Origin: Parelaphostrongylus tenuis
Lineage: Eukaryota; Nematoda; Chromadorea; Rhabditida; Metastrongylidae
Direction: 5' to 3'
NCBI GenBank assembly: GCA_019055375.1
Contig: JAHQIW010000051.1
Coordinates: 248,001 to 312,000, forward strand
Length of the DNA stretch: 64,000 nucleotides
The notes under the pieces were generated by a model, which saw only the letters and a list, made by a program, of their open reading frames with translations, did no database searches and was not told the origin of the DNA. A program made the position numbers and the translations under genes. Positions 10,011 through 22,200 of the stretch are shown piece after piece; position 1 is the stretch's first letter; each line of letters begins with the position of its first letter.

Positions 10011-13000
10011 GGGAATTCTAATTGATTATATGTTTATGGTCCTCATTTTGGAACATTATAATAAAAATTCGTGACACTCAGCGAAGTAAATGGTGAGCGG
10101 ACGACTATGATGCAGCGGTGGAGTCATTGAGCCGTTATCTTGGCGTAGAACTGGTCAGATGGATCGTCGCGTATCACATGAACAGGATACTATAGCGACC
10201 TCGCGTGATCGATTTGAATTCCTTGTCCTATTTCACTTTCCGCTCCTCATCCTTGCTTTCATTGAATTATGTCGGACAAACTCGTATTCGCAACCTGAAT
10301 CGCTCAGATCCTTTTTGTCATCAGCGAGGGATTTGAGTTTGAAGGATTAAAGTCCTAAAAACAAACTCATCCTTCTTTTGATTACACGGGATTCAAAAGC
10401 AATCTACAATCAGATTTTTGCCTATAGCATAATAATGTTCCTCATTTGTTTTGTAGACCCAATAATCAGCAGTGCTTCATTATAATGGTAAAGCGCGAAT
10501 CGTAACAAGAGCCATGAATTGTCTGACAAAGCTTTTTTACACAATTCTTAACTTATTTTTGAAAGTAGTACGTTTAATTTAGTCTGTTTAGATTTTCCCC
10601 TGCATTATCTTCATGACATATCTTCGTGACATATATCACATCATTCTTCGTATTAAAATCCTTGTAAAAAGTTCATCTTCCTCCATAAATTTTTTTCTGC
10701 TCAATCAATTATGTTGACTGTGATTCGCTTTTCCGGCTCTAATGTGGATCATGAGGTATTTAATGAGGAAGAGACTTTTTATTTGCTACTATTTCTAGAA
10801 TATCGTGAAAGCCGCTATATGTTTTTCATCCATCGGGAGTTCGATACTTTTATACACAAATTGTTCTTCCGTTTTGGATTAATCGTCCATAAGGTATCTA
10901 TCATAAACGACTCCTTTGTCTCATGATTTCAGACAAAATCCATTGCTTTAGAGTAAACTAGTCTTCATCGATGACTCACATACCAGTTCATCTTTTTCAT
11001 TGAATTTCACTAGAAAACCAACATTGCAATACTGAAGGCTTGTCTCCTGACAAGCATGCTCACAATGAGTAGAAATTTATTATTTCCTTCCTCAAATTCA
11101 GCTGAAGGCATATGTATGTCACCTATTAGACAAGAATGTGGCCACGAAATGAAAAGTGTCTGTGACTAGATGACCTGTCACGCCGTCATACGTAATATCA
11201 AAACTACAAGAAGAAAGTTGTCAAGCACTCTATATAATACAAGTCTATGAACCTGAGTGTTGGTCTTGAACACAACGCTTTGCGATTATATTAATTACTA
11301 AAATGAAAGATTTACATATTCGTGAAACTATAGATGTCCACATGACTCCGTCAGCGGTCAACGAAGGAATATTCCATCATTTTTTCATACAACTTGGATA
11401 CTTTTATAGCTCTATTTCCCATCCCGGCTATTTAGTTACCAATATAACCACTACTTAAGGCTATAGATCAAATATTTCATAATTAGGGTGAATGCAAAAA
11501 GTATCCCCCATTCTGCACGTCGTCTCCCAATAGGGGATTAAGTGGGAGAAGGAATTAGCAGTCATATCTGAACGCAAATCAAATTATCTCCATTGGACAT
11601 TTCCATCAGTAGTTCTATGACTGCTTTTACTTATTTGTCGCTTACTGTTTCCAACAAACTGCATTTGAATCTACATTTTGATTTCCAGCGTTCTTCGATA
11701 CATCACAATGAATATGTCTGACTGCAATGCTCATCTTAGCTTAGCGTATGCTACGGTTATTTCCAAAAATATCGTTTGAACCTTTGTAATTTCCACAAGA
11801 AATAATTAAGTTGACCGAGGTGTCAAATTATGTCCACCTTGTTGGTAGAACATTAAGAGAATTCTTGCGCGAAGAAAGCGTAGTATAGCGTAGTATTCTC
11901 TTTAGTGAATTGTGACCTTTGAAGTTTCCCAAACCCTTTTCTCATTGTAGTCGTTTTGCCCTTCGTTTCTTATTTTATGATTGTTTGCACATTCTATGCT
12001 ATATCTACATTTTTCATTTTATATTTACTAGAATATTCTGCGCTACATCTACAATGCTCCGTGAGAAATCATTCAGTTGGTGTATTTCATGACTTGGTGG
12101 GAGTCTCTATTGACGTTTGTCCTTGTCCACATACCCCTTACAATGGCCTTCACCCTCAACCTCATCTAGGTGTTCTCAGATAGAAAGACTCATTGCAGTT
12201 TCTTTTTTTTGGGAATTTTGTGGTCTGCTGTGGAGTAAAGGCGAGAGATCAAATGTCAACCTTACCGTCATTTTTTGTGTCATCAGTTATGAAGTGTGGA
12301 ACTGTATTCCACACAAAGAGCAGATGTCGATAAATTATATGTACTAAGCTGATCTGACACTATCCAATTTTACGATAGTTTTTGAGATGCCTTAAGTGCT
12401 CTTCCTTTTTTACATACTCATGAATCGTCCGACAGAGATCTATAAATCAAGTGGAAATTCACACGCTCGTGCTGCTTTACTCGCAGCAAGCATCAACTTC
12501 TCTCTTTTTTGAAGCCTTTCTTCAGTTGCGGCGAAATTTTTTTCAAAGAAGAAAAAATACCAAAAATAACAAAAATCGCTCGCATAAATATATCACACTG
12601 CGCGATTGTATCACCCTACATGTTCGTATGCCCGAAAAATTGATGATGAGCGCGTCAGCGAATGTGTCTGCCTCAGTCAGCCGTACTTGAGATGGCCAAG
12701 GGCGCTCTAGATCGCCGATGGGAAAAAAATCTCATTTCAACCTCTGTGTTCCAGACCAACGGTCTTTTCACGATATAGGCACGGCTTTGAAATTGAATAG
12801 GCACGCTATCGAATGATTACTAGTGGTCCACAAAAAGAGATTGTCGCGCGAGAAGTATGCGCGTCTACCACGCAAAAAGCCTCCTTCTGGAACAACGTGC
12901 TTCCGTGTTTCGAAGACTGGTAACGTGGGTTGTAGCCTAAAGCCTCAGCTTTCAAATGGTCACTTCACCCTATAAAAAGTTTCTCTCCGCCGAAGGAGAA

Positions 13001-13200
13001 TGGTTTTAACATTTGTTTCCTTATATTTACAAACTCCTTTTTACGAAAAAAAAATTTCAGTTCAAATTTCTTCGAGATCTAAGCCACTGATTTGTAAAGG
13101 GCAAAAAATGGGTCCCGATAACAGAAAAGAGCCAAATATAAACTTAAGTTCAACTTCTATAAATGTTATTTCTTGAAAAATTATCAGGTTGTCTTTTCAG
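10011..13200. other. No gene recognised
   Basis: AT-rich sequence with many short reading frames, none with recognisable domains. The segment at about 12,780-12,960 belongs to a dispersed repeat (CGAATGATTACTAGTGGTCC type), also seen near 49,050 and 51,280. The first exon or exons and the promoter of the PTR gene could lie here, but I could not identify them. Confidence 0.5.
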
Positions 13201-13278
13201 TTTCGTCTCGAATTTCTCGTATTTTCTCTGATTTGCACTGTAGTGTGCGGCTACGGCTTAACATGGATAGATGAACAG
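13201..13278 (+). CDS. PTR gene, probable N-terminal membrane exon
   Basis: TTTTCAG ends at 13,200 and a GT follows 13,278. The 26 residues include LVFSLICTVVCGYGLTW, a single hydrophobic helix of the kind PTR proteins carry near the N terminus just before the first ectodomain. It ends in phase 0, while the next sure exon (16,119) starts in phase 1, so a small exon is missing from my model. Confidence 0.65.
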
Positions 13279-16200
13279 GTTTGCAGAAACGAGATTTTTA
13301 TGAGCATGAAAATTTGACATAGCGACATAACTCCTTACTTTGACTTTCACCAAGCGAGATGGGGATCGCGTGTAAAACCGTGGTTAGAGGTGCTGTACAT
13401 CTATTGTGATCTGTTCTTAATCAATTCCTGGTTTGACCTCGCTCCCCGGATCAATGATTCTTTCACCTCTTGGGGTACGAGTTAGCTTACCGATACGTTT
13501 GGATAGGTACACTGGCTTAGTATCAGTGTGGTAGGCTATAGCATGTCATTGTACAGGCCAGATATGTTTTGAATCACCTCTACCATACTCAATGAAGTTG
13601 TATGCATGGAGCATTATAAAGAGATTTTTCAACGCTAAGCACTCAACCTTTGATATTTTCAAACAATTATTATCATGATCCACACTCGAACTTCAAGTTT
13701 TTTTTGCCACAGTATTCCGTAGATTTGGTGTGATTAGCAAAGACCTGCTAGAGAATTTTCCACTCCAAGGATTTTGTGAACACACGTCTTCTCTTGTCAT
13801 TAATTTGAATACACACGTGAAACAACATACAGCTGGTGTAACTATCTCGCTATTATAATCTTGCTATGTATTTTGAGCCTTGCATGAGGTCCATTATGGA
13901 CACTTATACAGTGCAGCACACGTGTTTCACCTTTTTACAACTTTGCCAGTTGCACGGTGCATCTTCGTTCATTCAGTTCCTTGGAAATCCACCCCTATAT
14001 GAGGATATCCGACGACGAGCCTTTTACACTAAGCGTACAGTGACTGACTGAACGAAAAGACATCGTGCAACTGACGAAGCTGTAAGGGCAAAACTCATGT
14101 CTTGCACTGAATAAGTGCCCATAGCAAGCCTCATAAAAGGCTCAAAATACATTGCCAAATTAAATTGCTTTTTGGCGAGGACTTCAAGCACGACTGAAAA
14201 GTATTCAATCACTTATACTTTATCTTCCGACTGCTTTTATAGACCACGCTCATGAAGATTATAATCTGACAATCCTTTTCAAGTGCAAGACACTGGTTTC
14301 GACATTGCAGCCTCGTCAGTTCCACGGTGCCTTTTGGTTAAGTCAGCTCCACCGGAAGATATTTCCTACATAGAGGAATCGAAGCCAAAATATTTGCACT
14401 TGCCGTTCAGTGAAAAAATCACACAGCGGCCAGTGCTGTACAGTCGATTGCTCATGGCTGATAAAGCGTATTGTAATACCTTTTGTTTTGACTGTTTTAT
14501 AGATTTTTTACACAGCCACGAGCAATCGACTGTACAGTACCGGCCGTTCGGTGATTTTTCCACTAAGCGGCAACTGTTAATATTTCGGCCTCAATTTTTC
14601 CATGTAGAAACATCTCCCGCGGAACTGGCCGAACCGAAAGTCTTCCTGCAATTGGCTGCTTTAATGCCAAAACACATGTCTTGCACTGTATAATTGCCAT
14701 AACTGTCCTCATGAAAGGATCAAAACATATCATCAAATTATATCATGATGATTCCACAAGTCAACGAGTGGCTCTACTGGGCGCTGAAATGATAGGTTTT
14801 AGGAAAAGCTCTGTCGTATTTCCAAAATGCATGAAAAAAAACATTTATGCACCAGCTGAGCTAGAACAAGGGCAAATCAATAGTCGAAGCACTCTCCTTC
14901 CACATCAAGGCTATTCAGCCGCATATCCGGCAGCATAAAGATTCCGCGGCGATAAAACTCGCGATCGTTTGAGTTGAAGAAAGTTTGAAGACTTTGCTCA
15001 GTTTCGGAGGCATTGTGGAACTTCTTACCTGTTAAAAAAGCTCTACTTAACGAATTAAGTGGTAGACACTCGGGCCAAGTCTGAGTTGTACGGCGTATGC
15101 CTCGAAAGCTCCCATGTAAAGCCTGTCAAATCATTTATTGTCGCATTTGATATGCTAGGTTTTGCATTGTCGTGCCAAAGAATGATTGGCGCCCAGCAAT
15201 TTTGCAGCTTTTAACGGGCATGCTTCAAGATTTTGCAATGGAGTGCGACTATCATTTTCCTATAGTGACTGTCCTTTCTTGAGCAACTCCCAGTAGATGA
15301 GTGGACGACTCCGCCATGCAGATTTGTCGACAAGCCTCAGAAGAGTTGATACCCAATTTGCAGTAAAGTGGAGCAAGAAACAAATTTCTTGCAGTTCTAA
15401 TCTGCAGGATATTTAGACAAATAACAAATCATTCGATGATCAAGAACATGAGCTATCTGGTGAGCTTAAGTTCACACAAAGTGCATTTATAAAAAAAATT
15501 TTTTTCGGGAATACGACAGGACTTTTTTCACAATCTATTGTAGTGGTCACATTTCGCCGCGTTGTTGCTTGATAAAATCTGTTCTTTCAAAGCATATTAA
15601 ACATCACTCTATCCTTATTACGTTCTTCATTCCTGTCTGTTTTTCCAAATTCCATCAAAGGTGGGCTCTTACGTATGCCATTATTGAGCCTCACGTGTCC
15701 GATTCTCCTAAAAATCTCCACTTAGAGACAAGGCTTATTTTTAAGAGTCTATCGTTGAATTCCTTTTCCATAAATTTAGTCGTACTCCCGTTCTGTTGCA
15801 TTCCTTGACAGATTTAACATACACACTGGCTGGAGATGAAGTCTATCTTTTGAAGTTACTAGCGCTTCAGAGGAAAACTCACGCGGTCGTATACTACTCA
15901 TGTTTAGCCTTTGCCCGCCATTTGAGGAGTAGCCATTCAAATCCTTTTAATCAAACAACGTCGTTTCCTTTCCCATGACGGGTGTTTGTATTATTTTCAG
16001 TAATTAATTTACTTTTCTCAAATTCTACATAAAAGTTAAGTTTGTTCAGTAGGTTTCTGGTGGAAGTTAGCGACTTACTTTTAGACAACAAGAGATCCTC
16101 AATTTGTGTTCTCTCCAGTAAATGCACGTTGGCGATATGAATTTGCGGTGAGTAATATTGTATAAGCTTGATTTTAGAAAAAGTTGGAAGAAAAGACAGT

Positions 16201-19200
16201 GAACTTCGTGAGAATTCTCTCCTTTGCCAATAGTTGACGCTAATGAACCCTAAATCTTGGCTTAAAATTCCATATTCATCTCTAATCTCTCATACTCTTT
16301 CTGTCTTTTCTCATTCAAGACTAGATAATGATTTCCTATGACTCTCTCGAAATATGCAAATGTGAGAAAATATTGAGTAAATCATATTCTTGTGGTTTTC
16401 AACTTCTTTTTGTGGCATTTCTCCTTTGGTCAATGAGAAGGTTGCAATTAAGGTGCTGTCGGAGCATTGGCCGCTAGACGAGCAGCGCTTTTGGCCAGGA
16501 AAGAGCTACGATCTTATGGGGTACATTGATGTAATAGGTATTTGATTCTTTATCTTGTACTCAGGTTTGTTCCAGTTTTTTGAAGACTAATAATGGAGGT
16601 CATTAGAGAGTAAGTTAGTGATGCAATCTCTCCACCCCAACACTCTCCAGAAATCCACGTGGGAACGCCATAGCTCGGCCATCTCAAAAGCTGCAAGATT
16701 TGATTCAACCAGTTTTCTCCGACATCCATAAGAAACCCAAAGTCCCAAGCAGCAGCCGAAACAGCACACGGAGAGACTGAATACTCACGATAATTTCGAG
16801 GAGAAGAATCTAAATATAGAAGTACTAGGATACCCACAATGAAAGTCGATAGTGGGTGGTGTAAAATAAAACGAAATTCATAGGTAAAACATGGCTGAGA
16901 GGAAGACAAGATGAGATCCATGGTGGTACAAAGAGTATAAATTACTCCTCTAAAAATTAATTATGATTTCGAGGCCCAGTTAAGCTTATAAGTTTCGTTC
17001 GGACCTCAGTATTCTTGTGGCTTTATCTCTCATAGTGTTCGTAGACCTTATTAATCGTTGAGTTAAAAAAAAGCACTAGTAAGATTTTACTGGCAAAATT
17101 TATTTTCTATTTAAGTAGCTGGCAGAGAACATCCACAGTATGGACGACCCAATATTCTGAATCTAAAATATTTGGACGAAGTGTCACGTATTAATCAGTA
17201 CATAATCAATAACGTTACCGTACCGGTTGACATTGACGGAAAACATTACGAGGTGAGCGTCGTACGTCGATAAATGTGACTGGAATACAAATGAACATTG
17301 TTTTATGCTTTCGAATAGCTACGATGATGGATTCGCGGACTGCTTTTTCAGGAAAGAACTTTTTTCACAGCTTTCATAAGTTCAGAGATAAGTATGAAAA
17401 CGAAGAGTTATAAAAAACGCAGCAGTAGAAAGAAATTTAGAAATCGCAAGAATTTTTCAGTATAGAACCTCCACCATAAATTTAGGAGAGTTAAGGAATG
17501 TGACAGAAAAATGGATTCAAGTTCCGAGATTCTTACCATGAGAAACTCTCCCTTTCCGATAGTCCTCTCATCAAGTTTAGTGGTTGGCATGCCAACGTCT
17601 TTCCCACTGCCAGCCCGTACATACAGCACTTATACTACAGTGTACGTGGGAGCGATAATTATAATCTTTTCAAAGCATTTTTAAAGGCATTCAAATCTTT
17701 TTTCCATTCTATAAGCCAAACAATGAAACGCTGATTTTGAGAAAACAGTTTGTCGCGTTGAAGCTGATTGCCGAGTATGATATCACTAGTGGTTTCAATT
17801 TGACGTCGTGATTGGACCAGACGTTATGGGAAGACCAGTTTTTCAAACACAGAATAAGCTATAGATTCGCAAGGGCTGTGGGCGAAAACAAAAGGAGTCC
17901 TTCTGATTCTTGAAGATTATATCATGACGAATGCTTTGCTATTACGTGGCAAATTATCCAGATTTCAGGTCACGTACACGGATCTGTGCATGACTTATGA
18001 CTGGGCTTGCTATCTGAATGACCATCTGACTATGCTCATGCCAAGAAGTCGTTGGGGTGATTTTAGTGGTCCGATAGCAGAATTCGCCATTGATATCATC
18101 AACAACGAGGTATTTTATCGTCAAAGAACAGAATAATTCGTGGGCAAATTTGGACAAAATTTCAGTAATTGTAAACGATTTACCTGAGCAGTCAAATATA
18201 ACTGTTTACTGAGCAGTAATCGATTACAGCCAGTTACCAATTTGTGATCAATTTCTTTTTCGAGAGTCCATCGACCGAACTCAGGCTGAGTATACAAAAA
18301 AAAATATGGTTAATCTAGAACACATATAAAGATTTTCTGCCATAGTAATCTAAAAAAAAACATTGCGACTGACTGTTTTAAGCCCTCGCCCGAGAACAGT
18401 ATAATTTAACATTGCATTTTGAGTGTTTCATGAGGTCTGATAAGGTGCGCCTATACACTGCAAGACACGTGTTTCGACCTTATTGCTACGTCATTGCACG
18501 GTGCCTTTCGCTCAGTTAGTTCCTCGTGGATCTACCCCTATATAGAGGGATCGCTGAAGAAGTTTTTACACTCGATGCGCGATGTAACAATCTGAAAACA
18601 CTTTTAGTATAACGAATCTTGGCAATATGATATTCTGAGAATTTCGTAAGCGATCAAAAGGTTTGGCTCTTTACGTCTTCTTTTTTTTAACAAAAGAAAA
18701 GAATTTGATTCGAATCAAATGCAAGCAAAATCCATCATGGAGAGATTAAATCTTCCTCAAATTTTTGGCTAAATAGAAGGCATATAAAAGCCCGTCATAA
18801 TTCAATTGTTCTCTGCCCAGGTACCAGAGATTTGTGGAGGAACGAAAAAATCCACATATTTGTGATGATACGCTGCAGCAATAATAGACAGTGAGGTCAT
18901 TTGCTGATGAAAATTTGGTAATCTCTTGAATGGAAATTTGCTGCAAAGCCCTTATGTACCAAACATATTTTGGAGGAGGATTTTTATTTAGATACTTTTA
19001 GGAGAACTGCCTCATTAATCACTTCAATTCTTTTCTTTTCGTAAGGTATAAAAAATGAACAACAGATAGAAACGAGAATTATGAAGACATCCTAAGAATT
19101 GTGTTCAACAGAGTTATCTATTAGACATCTTAACAAACAATTACGTCTCAACGGACCCTCAGTTAGAAATCGGCTCACATCACCATACTCGTAACTATAA

Positions 19201-22200
19201 ATCTTCATTGATGAACACTACAAAAGTTTAAAGCTTGCTCGAGTTGCGCCATAGAAATGATCTGTTAACATTCATACACTGCAAGTGTCAAAAACAGTAC
19301 GCTAATTGTGAATGATTCCCACGAAAACACCGCTTCTTCTCTACATTTGTCATAGCCCATCATCAAACGATTAAAACCTTTATATGTGGAGTGCTGTGCA
19401 AAAACGTTTGCGTCAGCCAGGATTCGAACCCAGATCTCACTCTTTCCGGGAGCGTATGCTAACCATTGCACTACGTAGTCGGTAGTGCCATGGTTAGCAT
19501 ACGCTCCCGGAAAGAGTGAGATCTGGGTTCGAATCCCGGCTGACGCAAACGTTTTTGCACAGCACTCCACATATTGGGTATACTATAACATCATTCCACT
19601 GCAAGTGGCAGTCAAAATAGAATGAATTTAGACTGTTGATCAAAACCTTTATTCAAAGCTATATCAAAAGATCGACTGTTTATGAAACCCCCAAAAAACA
19701 TTCAATATAATTCCAAAAAAAGAATGATTTAAGCTCAAAAAAGGGGTTGGTACGCCCAGGGTCATACACCGGTGCCCCGGAGGTTCGTCCTCCTCATCAG
19801 TGACCCCCGCCCCTTTTTTGAGCTTAAATCATTCTTTTTTTGGAATTATATTGAATGTTTTTTGGGGGTTTCAAAAACAGTCGATCTTTTGATATAGTTT
19901 TGGTCTAACAGCAAAAATCTATCGACTGAGAGGTGGTGATGGTACAATGTCATAGTACACTGTGCCATCACCACATACGCCTCCCTCCTTGCTTCAATGC
20001 AGGGCTGAATGTGGGCGGGGGTCACTGATGAGGAGGACGAACCTCCGGGGCACCGGTGTATGACCCTGGGCGTACCAACCCCTTTTTTGAGCTCAAATCA
20101 TTCTTTTTTTGGAACTTTATTCAAAAGTTGGAGAAGGAGAGACCGGAGCTGACTCTCTGCATTTTGATGACCTTCAAATGAATTGGTCCCACTGAGCTTT
20201 AGAAATATGGCTTACGAAGGGCTATGCTTAGCTCAAGTTCAAAGTTCTTTACATGATTAGTTCACTGATTCATACTGATTTAGCGATTTGTTTTCCTTGA
20301 AAGAAAATAAACAGAAGCGTAGTTTGCTCAATTAGTAAGTGAAGGCAAGTCAAAATTTTGATTAGAATGTGCATAAACTCTCTAAACGATGCTGCAAGAA
20401 ATTTCGTTTTTGTCAACAGTGGTCTTCATAGGTCAATATAACGTACCCGATCGGATGGAGGGGATCAGAGCCGATCTACTTCGGAGCGCTTGTGGGTAAT
20501 CCACACCTCATCGATAGTCAAGGACACTTTGATCATGCTACAATGCTCAGACTCACTTATAACGTCAGAGAACAAAAGGTGATCAATGATTCATCAATAA
20601 CTGTTCAAAAGCGCCAAATAATTTTTATTTAATCGATAGCTTATCACTTGAACTCTTAAGAAAATGGGTCCGTAACTGAGATCAAGTGGATAATAGTGCA
20701 CAGATATTCATCAAACGTGAAAGTTCATTGCCTTTATCCTTGTCATTAACCACAAGAGTGTGAAAGTACTTCTTGTTTCAGACTTTGAATTTCACATTCT
20801 TTGAGAAGCGCTATGGCCGAGTGGTTTTGATGCTCGTTGCACCTCGTGTGGAGCCGAGCTCCATCTCACCACCCCCCTCCCCCACCCTCCACTCCCCAAC
20901 CCTCTCCGGCAGTCAACAACAACACCCTATGGAGTGCCCCAGCCGCGCTATCCTCGAGATTGTAAGGAGACTGGCTCAACCATCATTCAATAAAATGCTA
21001 GAACTACTGGGATCCGCACAGTGTAAAGAACACTGTGAAGACGGATCATTGAAGGGTCTAAACGTGTATCTTTGGTTCTATAATTTTCGTGGTACAAGCT
21101 TAAAGAAAATTTTCATTTTCATTTTTTATTAGAATCTAAGAACACATTAATAGCCCAACTAAGTGAGTAATCGAATAATCTCTAGAAACTGTGATTTTTG
21201 TCCCTTTGATCAATCAAGCAGTTATTTTGAACCTTTTATGACATTGATTTGAATCTTACTGATACTTAAGCATTTATAATGACGAAATAGTAATTTGAAA
21301 GTAAAATCAATATTTCAGAGCTGATACGTGAAACTTTCATGTCACAGTTGAATTAATTGCAGGTCGGTAACATCAGCTTCATTTGGAGGAAGAAGCTTGC
21401 CGCGTGGTTGACAGACCGTGAAAGTCCCCCTTCAGGTGAAAAAAGCCAAATGTTTGTCACAATTACGGACATTTCGAAGAGTATTAAAAAACAGTTACGA
21501 ATGACAATGCCTTCTATCTCACACTAAAACAGGTGTCACTTGTCGTAGAATTAACTAGTTTTTTTGACTGCGCAGAATTTTAATTTTGCTCTCAAACCTC
21601 TGTGTCAGTCGAGAAATAATCATGGGTAATCATCTATTCTGGTTATTCTGCCATTAGGTAAGGTATAACTTAGGACTACTATAGCAAACTTTACTCACTG
21701 ACAGAAGCAAATTAACGACTATGTACATTTACTCTACTGTCTGATTGGATTATAAACAATCTGAACTTTCCATGCTCTAAAGAAGGCGAAATCCACCAAA
21801 ACGTTAGCTGCCCAAAAAATTGTATTGTGACAACTTCATGTTTCCTTCCCAAGGAAGAATTATAAATCACGCATATTTGACAGTGTGAAAGATAGAACAA
21901 AAATCAAACAGTCTTATTGAAGAATTATTGGAATTCGGCTTGACGCATAATGAATCGCTACCTGAAGGTCTGCAAGATGTTGCGGACACATTAACGCCAA
22001 AATTTGTCGGTGGGTCTTTATGTAATCATCTTCAGTTTAGTATTGAAGCTAACTGTCTTCTGACGATTCTTTTTGTAAATTATAGGCTGTGGTTAAAATT
22101 ACTTTTGTAGGAACGTGCACCATTCTGTTTACGTTTTGCTTCTTGGTTTCTGTTGTACTTATGAACCACGGAAATGGACTTATTGGAATTGACTGGGTTC

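Larger units (their letters stand above)
19658..20114. mobile_element. H4 foldback element with 11-bp target duplication
   Basis: CTTTATTCAAA flanks it at 19,647-19,657 and 20,115-20,125. Inside, two oppositely oriented H4 cores (19,759-19,806 minus; 20,019-20,066 plus) and several nested inverted AT-rich arms occur. It sits in the PTR intron 18,110-20,431. Confidence 0.8.

Noticed and set aside
14283..14693. 136-codon plus-strand reading frame
   Set aside because: It spans an H2 foldback, including its palindrome, and the frame is a by-product of the repeat.
16550..16921. 123-codon minus-strand reading frame with a hydrophobic segment
   Set aside because: It lies in the PTR intron 16,538-17,115. 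Part of it matches a SINE1-like tail in the other strand and I recognise no family.
19500..19560. Functional tRNA gene suggested by GGGTTCGAATCCCGGC T arm
   Set aside because: The acceptor 5' half, D arm and anticodon arm do not form a complete cloverleaf, and the same sequence recurs as a dispersed, often inverted, repeat.
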